Assembly (NCBI GenBank): GCA_905216045.1
Contig: CAJMSL010000026.1
Span: 1 to 19,226, forward strand
Length of the DNA: 19,226 nucleotides
DNA from: an uncultured bacterium
GTDB taxonomy: Bacteria > Actinomycetota > Coriobacteriia > Coriobacteriales > Coriobacteriaceae
Reading direction: 5' to 3'
The notes beneath the pieces were generated by a model. The model worked only from the letters and a program-made list of their open reading frames with translations, did no database searches and was not told where the DNA came from. Below, piece after piece: positions 1 through 5,794 of this stretch. Position 1 is the stretch's first letter, and every line of letters begins with the position of its first letter. Made by a program: the position numbers and the translations under genes.

Positions 1-120
<120 letters not shown>

Positions 121-127
121 CTGTTTG

Positions 128-191
128 TGATCCCTTTTCCTCCGTCCCCTTCGGATCACGTGATCCCTTGGGGACGGAGGAATAGGGATCA
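128..191. repeat. Long imperfect palindrome containing the GGGGACGGAGGAAT box
   Basis: Two 31-base arms (128-158 and 161-191) are reverse complements except for one outer position and three inner positions, with a 2-base centre. The very centre, GGATCACGTGATCC, is a perfect palindrome. The right arm contains GGGGACGGAGGAAT, and the first 23 bases of that arm recur exactly at 8752-8774. It lies downstream of the truncated MFS gene and has no T tract on the minus strand, so it looks more like a dispersed REP-type palindrome than a simple terminator. Confidence 0.75.
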
Positions 192-201
192 TTTCGTAGG
201 C

Positions 202-265
202 CCGTGGCCGCCTTGGAAACCGAATGATGGTACGAGCATCCATTCGGCTTCCAAGGCGGCCACGG
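202..265. repeat. 25-bp inverted repeat (strong hairpin) 3' of the MFS gene
   Basis: Arms 202-226 and 241-265 are reverse complements with a single A/G difference, which becomes a G-U pair in one RNA orientation. The 14-base loop can extend the stem by three further pairs (ATG 227-229 with CAT 237-239). It begins 35 bases beyond the stop codon of the minus-strand MFS gene. There is no T run after it on that strand, so it may protect or delimit an RNA 3' end or be a repeat element rather than a classical terminator. Confidence 0.75.
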
Positions 266-300
266 ACAGAACGGGACGAACAGAAAAGAGCGACGGACGC

Positions 301-750
301 CTACTCCCCCGCCACGTTCGCGCGCAGCTTGGCGGCGATGGGCTCGGATACCAGCAGGAACACGAGCATGACCACGGAGCACGCCAAGCACACGATCCAG
401 GTGCTCGCAAAGGAGCCCGAGACGGCAAAGAGCACGTAGACCTGCCACAGCTCACCGACAAAGCTCATGCCGGCAAGCACCGCCGAGGTAGCGATAACGG
501 TGAGCGAGCCCAATACGCGGCCACTCACTTTATCGGCAACATGGCCGATAACGAGCGAACCCACGACGCTCACCACGGTGGAGATGGCATTGGAGATGTT
601 GTACTGCGCAAGGGAAATGCCCAGGTCGCTGACGATCAGCGGCTGGAACAGGCTCATGCAGTTGACGAAAATCGTGTAGCACGTGGCCATGATCACGAAG
701 CCGGAGGTCACCACGAGCCAGCCGGGGAAGAACTTACGCTGCTGGGACAT
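301..750 (-). pseudogene. MFS transporter with an in-frame internal deletion
   Basis: This 149-residue frame is too short for a major facilitator (about 400 residues, 12 helices). Residues 1-110 look like an intact amino half: helices near 9-33, 50-72, 80-97 and 100-113, with the motif-A type loop GHVADKVSGR after helix 2. The text then runs directly into what looks like the last helix and tail of such a protein (CSVVMLVFLLVSEPIAAKLR). About 250 central residues therefore appear to be missing with the frame kept. The start is supported by AAGGAG eight bases upstream of ATG. The parent is probably an oxalate/formate-antiporter-like or related MFS exporter, substrate unknown. A protein with about five helices is unlikely to transport. 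The gap may be a real deletion or an assembly collapse, since the homopolymer-rich edge is close by. Confidence 0.7.
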
Positions 751-777
751 ACTGCTCCTTATTTAACAAACGAATAG

Positions 778-864
778 CCGGCGCCGGGCGCCGGTAGTGC
801 CCAAGATTGCCTTGAAAGACAAGGGCATAGGCCTTACGGCCATGCCCGCAGGCTTGAAAGGCAA
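778..864 (-). terminator. Hairpin pair between the M20 and MFS genes
   Basis: Two structures lie just beyond the stop of the M20 amidohydrolase. The first reached on the minus strand is a compound hairpin: GGGCAT 823-828 and GGCC 830-833 pair with 838-841 and 842-847 around a TTAC loop, and an outer 7-bp stem joins 807-813 with 858-864. The second is a GC palindrome (CCGGCGCC 778-785, GGCGCCGG 787-794). Neither is followed by a clear T tract, so termination is only a possibility; attenuation or partial read-through into the MFS gene is also compatible. Confidence 0.4.
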
Positions 865-873
865 GGTTGGATG

Positions 874-2172
874 CTACCGGTGGTCGGCGATATAGCCCAA
901 AGCGACGGCGGTATAAGCCGCAGCACCGAGCGGCAGCTCGGCATCGTTAAAACGTGCCTTGGGATGGTGCTGGGCAAAGTGTTCGTCCGTGTCGGTTACG
1001 GCCGCGCCCACGGTAAAGTACGCACTCGGAATCTCGCTCGAGATAAGCGCGAAGTCCTCACTCGCCATGGCATGGAAAAGCGGCAAGAAAGCCGACTTGG
1101 GCAGCACTGCGCCCACGTAGCCAAGCGACGCCTGAGTCATATCGCTGTCGAGTACAAGCGGCGGAACATCCGAAAGTGTCTCGATGGTCGCCGGCGTACG
1201 ATATGTCGTGGCAACGCCGTTAACGACCTCCGCGATGCGGGTCTTTAGGTGCTCCATGAGCTCAACGTCAAAGCCGCGCAGCGTTCCCTCGAGCACGCAG
1301 GTGTCGGGGATGACGTTGGCCGCCAAGCCACCGGCGAACTTACCAACGGTAAGTGCGACTTCCTTGGCCGCCGGCACCTCGCGGGAGATAAGCTCCTGGA
1401 GCGCCAGGTGCACATGGACGCCGGCCGTGATGGGATCGATGCAGATCTCGGGGCTCGAGCCATGGCCGCCCTTGCCCTGCAGCGTGATGCGGAAACCGTA
1501 CACGCCTGAAAGCGCCGGGCTCCCATAGAGCACCAGGCCGAGCGGCGATTGGCTGTTGACGTGCATGGCAAAGGCAGCCTGGGGGCGCGGGTTCTGCAGC
1601 AGGCCATCGGCAATGGCAGCGCGCGCCCCTTCAAAGGTCTCCTCGCCCGGCTGGAACAGCAACTTCACCGTGGCGTTGGCCTCCACAAGCTCGGCCTCGC
1701 GGGCCTTGAGCAGGCGCGCCGCACCAAGCAGCGCCGTCGCGTGCATATCGTGACCGCAAGCATGCATGCAGCCATTGGTGGATGCAAAGGGCTCGCCGGA
1801 TTCCTCGACAACGGGCAGGGCATCCATATCGCCTCGGAGCATGACGACCGTTCCGGCCTGCTCGTCCTTGCACGTGCCATTGCCCTGAACGGCCGCGGCC
1901 GCACCGGCACCGATCAGACCAACGACGCAGGAACCGGCGACGAGCGTGGTATGGGGGATGTCCATCTCGTCCAGACGTGCCTGGATATAGGCAGACGTCT
2001 GCGGAAGATTGTTACCGAGCTCGGGCATCTGGTGTAGATCGTGGCGCCACGCAGCGAGCTCGGCTGCAAAAGCCTGAGCTTCTGCGACAAGACCGTCGCC
2101 GATAGCGGTCTGCGCCGTTGTGGTAGCCTGAGGCGCTGGTTGCGGTTGAAAATCGGACAGAGCTGGTGCCAT
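874..2172 (-). CDS. M20D family metallo-amidohydrolase (hippurate hydrolase / IAA-amino acid hydrolase type)
   Basis: A 432-residue M20D amidohydrolase, a two-metal enzyme family that cleaves N-acyl amino acids or similar amides in the cytoplasm. Visible signatures: WRHDLHQMPELG near the start, GDMDALPV at about 113-120, ACGHDMHAT with presumed metal ligands Cys139 and His141, the catalytic/metal pair GEE at 176-178, the ligand in AMHV at His204, the dimerisation-domain stretch GKGGHGSSP, then ASEDF and a late HHP (402-404) supplying the last histidine. Length is a little above the usual 390-400 because of an Ala/Gln-rich leader. The ATG at 2172 is preferred over an upstream in-frame ATG at 2226 because GGAGGG precedes it by seven bases. 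It lies about 60 bases below the EamA transporter gene, separated from it by a strong terminator, so it should have its own promoter. The exact substrate is not readable from sequence. Confidence 0.93.
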   Translation of the reverse strand: MAPALSDFQPQPAPQATTTAQTAIGDGLVAEAQAFAAELAAWRHDLHQMPELGNNLPQTSAYIQARLDEMDIPHTTLVAGSCVVGLIGAGAAAAVQGNGTCKDEQAGTVVMLRGDMDALPVVEESGEPFASTNGCMHACGHDMHATALLGAARLLKAREAELVEANATVKLLFQPGEETFEGARAAIADGLLQNPRPQAAFAMHVNSQSPLGLVLYGSPALSGVYGFRITLQGKGGHGSSPEICIDPITAGVHVHLALQELISREVPAAKEVALTVGKFAGGLAANVIPDTCVLEGTLRGFDVELMEHLKTRIAEVVNGVATTYRTPATIETLSDVPPLVLDSDMTQASLGYVGAVLPKSAFLPLFHAMASEDFALISSEIPSAYFTVGAAVTDTDEHFAQHHPKARFNDAELPLGAAAYTAVALGYIADHR

Positions 2173-2247
2173 AGATGCCCTCCAGTAACGTTTTTGCAGC
2201 AAGCACTTTGATAGCGTAAAGTGCAAGGTACTACTTTAAGGGCGACG

Positions 2248-2276
2248 CATAAAAAATGCCGCCCCGGGAGGCGGCG
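2248..2276 (-). terminator. Intrinsic terminator of the EamA transporter gene
   Basis: On the minus strand GCCGCC (2275-2270) pairs with GGCGGC (2263-2258) around a six-base loop and is followed at once by ATTTTTTATG. It begins about 12 bases past the stop codon of the EamA gene. This is the cleanest rho-independent terminator in the window. Confidence 0.88.
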
Positions 2277-2287
2277 CAACAAATTGT

Positions 2288-3271
2288 TTACAATTGCGGA
2301 CGCGGCTTTCGACGCAAAAAATCGAAATGCGTCTCGCTCAAGATAATCGAAAGAAAGATGAGCGCGAAGCCGGCGAGCAGGCGCGAGGTGAGCGCCTCCC
2401 CCATCAGCAGCACCGAGAACAGCACACCCGAAGGCGACTCCATCGAAAGGAGCAGCGAGCCCGTCGAGGCTGGGACGTGCGCCAATCCAACGTTTTGGAT
2501 GAGCAGCGCCACGCACGTGCAGCCCGCCGAGAGAAAGGCCATCACGCCGATAAAGCTCGGCGTCCACACGGACGCAGGAGCTTGGGTCTCGAACAACAAC
2601 GACGAGATAAGGCTCAAGACGCCATTGCCCACAAACATCCAAAACGTGATGACGTTGATGTCCATCTTGCGGCCGTACTTGGCGGTCACCGACATCTGGA
2701 TGGCAAAGAAGACCGCGCCGCCCAGCGTAATGGCATCACCGATGTTGAACTCGACGCTATCGAGCGCCACCAGGCCAATGCCCGCCAGACAGAGCAATGC
2801 GGCACCCAAGTTGTAACGCGTGAGCTTTTCGCCGCTCAGGAAATAGCTCGCAAAGGGCACGAGGATGCAGTACGTACCCGTCAAAAACGCGTTCTTGCCC
2901 GCCGTGGTCTGAGCCAGACCGACTGTCTGCAGGGCGTAGGCGGCCCACATAAGTGCGCCCATGCCAAGTCCGACGATCAGGTTGCGGGCGTTGAGGTGCG
3001 CGATGATGCGCTTGTGGAAGATGACAAACATGACCAACGCCGCAGGCAGAAAGCGCACGTAGAGCAGTTCAAACACCGGAATGGTGCCGAGCGCGTCCTT
3101 CATAGTGGTAAAGGAGTAGCCCCAGATAATCGCCACCGAAAGCAGCAGAACTTTCCAGAACAGCGGCGAGCGAGCGCCGGCGCCCCGGGGAATACCGCCC
3201 GCGCCCAAATCCTCACGGGCCACAGGGCCATCAGGCATGTTTTCGATTTCGTTGGCAGCGTATTGGGCCAT
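2288..3271 (-). CDS. EamA/DMT superfamily transporter
   Basis: A 327-residue inner-membrane protein of the drug/metabolite transporter (EamA) superfamily, which exports amino acids, metabolites or drugs. After a polar leader of about 35 residues there are ten predicted helices arranged as two EamA repeats, starting at LLLSVAIIWGYSFTTMKDAL, the characteristic first-helix signature. The helix 3/4 region GLAQTTAGKNAFLTGTYCIL and the matching second-half segment VGLAHVPASTGSLLLSMESP are typical repeat cores, the second followed by the family's conserved late glutamate in GEALT. An ATG at 3271 with GAGGA about nine bases upstream is preferred; a GTG at 3286 would place that Shine-Dalgarno inside the coding region. 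A terminator follows immediately and a gene-free gap precedes it, so it is probably monocistronic. Substrate unknown. Confidence 0.93.
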   Translation of the reverse strand: MAQYAANEIENMPDGPVAREDLGAGGIPRGAGARSPLFWKVLLLSVAIIWGYSFTTMKDALGTIPVFELLYVRFLPAALVMFVIFHKRIIAHLNARNLIVGLGMGALMWAAYALQTVGLAQTTAGKNAFLTGTYCILVPFASYFLSGEKLTRYNLGAALLCLAGIGLVALDSVEFNIGDAITLGGAVFFAIQMSVTAKYGRKMDINVITFWMFVGNGVLSLISSLLFETQAPASVWTPSFIGVMAFLSAGCTCVALLIQNVGLAHVPASTGSLLLSMESPSGVLFSVLLMGEALTSRLLAGFALIFLSIILSETHFDFLRRKPRPQL

Positions 3272-3339
3272 GGAACATCCTCGCACTCAATCTGGGCGTG
3301 GTGTCCGCACGCGTATGGCTGCGTGCCGCCTCATGGTCA

Positions 3340-3376
3340 AATAAAAACAGGGCGCACCGGACCCCCGGCACGCCCC
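3340..3376 (-). terminator. Intrinsic terminator in the YhgE-EamA gap
   Basis: On the minus strand an 11-bp stem (3375-3365 with 3360-3350, including two G-U type pairs) closes a four-base loop and is followed by TGTTTTTATTTG. It lies about 230 bases beyond the last YhgE stop codon, after other hairpins, so it may end either read-through from that operon or a separate small transcript. Confidence 0.72.
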
Positions 3377-3465
3377 GCTACTGTAGCAACAACCGGCGTT
3401 GCATCGCAATCCAGCCCACTAAAGTACCGACTTGAATAACCTCGATGTTCCGTCAACGTCAGCGG

Positions 3466-3564
3466 AAACGGCCCCAAGCGAGCAAGGTGACGTGAAACGA
3501 AAGGGCGCTGACCTTCTGGTCGCGCCCTTGAAATTGAACGTCAGATTGCCGCTTGGGGCCGTTT
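3466..3564. repeat. Branched inverted repeat with inner hairpin
   Basis: Outer arms 3466-3480 and 3550-3564 are perfect 15-bp reverse complements (AAACGGCCCCAAGCG). The pairing resumes inside them with GCAA and GACGT on the left against their complements on the right. At the centre a separate hairpin has stems 3501-3508 with 3522-3529 and 3510-3513 with 3518-3521, with a TTCT loop. On the minus strand the inner hairpin is followed by TTTCGTTT, so it could act as a terminator. The whole structure could also be a small mobile palindrome or part of a structured RNA. Confidence 0.7.
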
Positions 3565-3577
3565 GCAGCGTCGAGCC

Positions 3578-3605
3578 GTTACGCGGTTTGGTAAAACCGC
3601 GTAAC
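3578..3605 (-). terminator. Perfect 12-bp hairpin at the YhgE stop codon
   Basis: Arms 3578-3589 and 3594-3605 are exact reverse complements around a four-base loop. The arm starts with the final G of the TAG stop codon of the 729-residue YhgE gene, so the translating ribosome would cover it. No T tract follows directly on the minus strand. Its likely role is 3'-end protection, or a first, weak termination signal ahead of the stronger one at 3340-3376. Confidence 0.55.
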
Positions 3606-5794
3606 TAGATTAATTTGGTCGACTCCAGCTTTTCGATGATCCAGTCGTTGGCTTTGATGACCGGACGGCGGAAGACGACGCCCAGGGCCAGCGACGGAAT
3701 CAGATAGCTCGCCAGAATACCCAGCTCAACCCAGTACTCCATATGGTAGGCGCCTGCCATGGCAGCATGCATGGCGTTGATGCCATGGGTAAACGGCAGG
3801 AACGGATAGATCGCCTGGAACACAGGGCCGGTCATCTCGATGGGGAACGTGCCGCCCGAACCGCCGACCTGCATGACCAGCAGCACAACGGCCAAAGCCT
3901 TGCCGATATCGCCAAACGAAACCGTAAGCGTGTAGACGATATTGGAGAACACGAGACTCGCGACCCAGCCCGCCAGCACAAACTGCAGCGGGTTGTCGCA
4001 CTGGATGCCAAAGAACAGGATGTCGCCCGCGCACACGAGCGTTGCCTGCAGCAGAGCCAAACCGCCAAAGAACAAGTAACGACCCAGGTAGATCTCGTGT
4101 AGGCGTACGGGGATGAGCTCGTTGATAAGCTCATCGTCGACCGAGACCTTCATCATGGCCGCTAGCACGATCGAGCCGACCCAGAGCGACAGAATCGTGT
4201 AGAACGGCGCCATGGCCGAGCCGTAGTTGCGGATCGGATAGACCGGCTTGCGATCGAGCGCGACGGGACCGGAAAGCGACACGGCCAGACCCTCGGGATC
4301 GTTGCCAATCATCGTCTTGATCGTGGCCAGATCGTCCGACATAAGGGCACCGTCGAGCTCGTCCTTAAAGGCACTGATCTTATCGGACGCTTCACCTAGC
4401 TGATCGGAAGCCTTGTTGACCAGCTTGGCGGCCTTGGAGAGGCCCTTCGCCAACGAGCCGGATGCATCGGTGAGGCCACTCACGGCACTATCCAGGTCGC
4501 CCGAGATGCCATCAAGCGAGTCCAGAATGCCCGAAACCGTCTTCTTGAGCTCCTTGGCCTTAACCGAGAACGTGGAATCGTAATCGGATTTGGCGCCCGC
4601 GATGCCGGCCTTGGCATCGGCGATGGCCTGATCGACCTCGGCACGCGAGTTGTTGACCTCGGCCATGCTATCGGAGAGAGACTTCGCGGTGGCCGCCAGA
4701 TCCTTGGCATTGTTGCGGTACTCAACGGCGATTCTGCCCAGCGACGTCGCGGCGGACTTGAGGCCGTCTTTCAAATTCTCATCGCTCACCTGGTCGGCAA
4801 GGCTGCGGAGCTGATCGGCCACCGTATCGATATCCTTGGCGCGCGCATTGAGGGCCGCAGCGGCATCGTTGAGTTGGGACACCGTAAGGTCGACATGCTG
4901 GTTTGCGGTGTCGAACGCCTTCGCGAGCTCGGCAGACACATTGTCGAACGAACCCGCACTTCCATCGATTGCGGCATCGATGGCATCGTTTGCCGCCTTA
5001 AGCGCTTCTTTGGAATCATCGATGCCGCTTTTGGCATGTTCCATGAGCTGCTTTGTCGACTCATCGACGGCACCGGTCTGCTTGAGCATGCCGCTCGCCG
5101 ACGTCAGCGAATCGGACGTGGAGCTCAAAATGCCCGCCAGCGACGAAGCATTTGCCTGAACGTCTCGCAGGTCCTCAATCGAATCGCCAAGCGTCGAGGA
5201 CAGGTTGGCGATAAAGTTGCTGACCTGGTCGGTGCTCATGTAATCGAGCAGGCTGGACACCGTCTTAAGACCGATGCTCGTAATGGTCTCGGTAAAAGTT
5301 TCGTTAACCTGGCTCTGAACGGCGTTCGAACCCTTCTCGGTCACGATCTGCGCAATGGCGTTGGCCTTCTGGTTCTCGTAAAACTCGATATCGGCGTGTT
5401 TCACGTCGGTCGAGAAAAGCGTCATCATGTCAGCGCTAAACGTTTTGGGGATAACGACGGCAGCATAGTACGCGCCCGACTTAACGCCCTCGATAGCCTT
5501 TTCGCGATTGTTGAGCACAACCCAATCGAAGCTCTCGTTGCCGCGTAGGGTGGCGGTCACGTTTTCGCCCACGTTAACCTCGACGGGGATCAAATCGCTC
5601 TCGTAACCCTCATCGGTGTTGACCACGGCGATCTTAAGATTGCCGGTGTTGCCGTACGGATCCCAGCTGCCGGCGATGTTAAACCACGCGTACAGACACG
5701 GTACGATAATGAGGCCCATCACGACAACCAAGCCGATCACGGAGCGAGACACGTTTTGGACATCGCGCTTAAACAGATGCAGGATGTTCTTCAT
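3605..5794 (-). CDS. YhgE/Pip family membrane protein (second of a tandem pair)
   Basis: A 729-residue YhgE/Pip protein. The family includes the lactococcal phage-infection protein Pip, Bacillus YhgE and YueB-like proteins; its cellular role is poorly known. Order: a short cytoplasmic N-terminus, one helix at about 19-38, the family signature YAWFNIAGSWDPYGNTGNLKIAVVNTDEG at 35-63 (shown here as a conserved block), an extracellular domain to about 190, and a long helical, Ala/Ser/Asp-rich stalk to about 510. A C-terminal ABC-2-like set of about five helices starts at APFYTILSLWVGSI. Its ATG directly abuts the TAA stop of the upstream YhgE gene, and AGGAGG of its Shine-Dalgarno lies inside that gene, which indicates translational coupling. 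Hairpins and a terminator follow. Expected to span the envelope with the stalk outside the cell. Confidence 0.9.
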   Translation of the reverse strand: MKNILHLFKRDVQNVSRSVIGLVVVMGLIIVPCLYAWFNIAGSWDPYGNTGNLKIAVVNTDEGYESDLIPVEVNVGENVTATLRGNESFDWVVLNNREKAIEGVKSGAYYAAVVIPKTFSADMMTLFSTDVKHADIEFYENQKANAIAQIVTEKGSNAVQSQVNETFTETITSIGLKTVSSLLDYMSTDQVSNFIANLSSTLGDSIEDLRDVQANASSLAGILSSTSDSLTSASGMLKQTGAVDESTKQLMEHAKSGIDDSKEALKAANDAIDAAIDGSAGSFDNVSAELAKAFDTANQHVDLTVSQLNDAAAALNARAKDIDTVADQLRSLADQVSDENLKDGLKSAATSLGRIAVEYRNNAKDLAATAKSLSDSMAEVNNSRAEVDQAIADAKAGIAGAKSDYDSTFSVKAKELKKTVSGILDSLDGISGDLDSAVSGLTDASGSLAKGLSKAAKLVNKASDQLGEASDKISAFKDELDGALMSDDLATIKTMIGNDPEGLAVSLSGPVALDRKPVYPIRNYGSAMAPFYTILSLWVGSIVLAAMMKVSVDDELINELIPVRLHEIYLGRYLFFGGLALLQATLVCAGDILFFGIQCDNPLQFVLAGWVASLVFSNIVYTLTVSFGDIGKALAVVLLVMQVGGSGGTFPIEMTGPVFQAIYPFLPFTHGINAMHAAMAGAYHMEYWVELGILASYLIPSLALGVVFRRPVIKANDWIIEKLESTKLI

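Larger units (their letters stand above)
3272..3604. other. 333-base gene-free gap with stacked hairpins
   Basis: There is no convincing coding region. The right two thirds hold, in order of minus-strand transcription, a perfect 12-bp hairpin, a large branched inverted repeat with an inner hairpin, and an intrinsic terminator (each listed separately). The left part, 3272-3339, should hold the EamA promoter, but I cannot pick a convincing -35/-10 pair. Confidence 0.7.

Noticed and set aside
2294..3439. 381-codon plus-strand open frame
   Set aside because: It is antisense to the EamA transporter gene and is charged, low-information protein with no domain.
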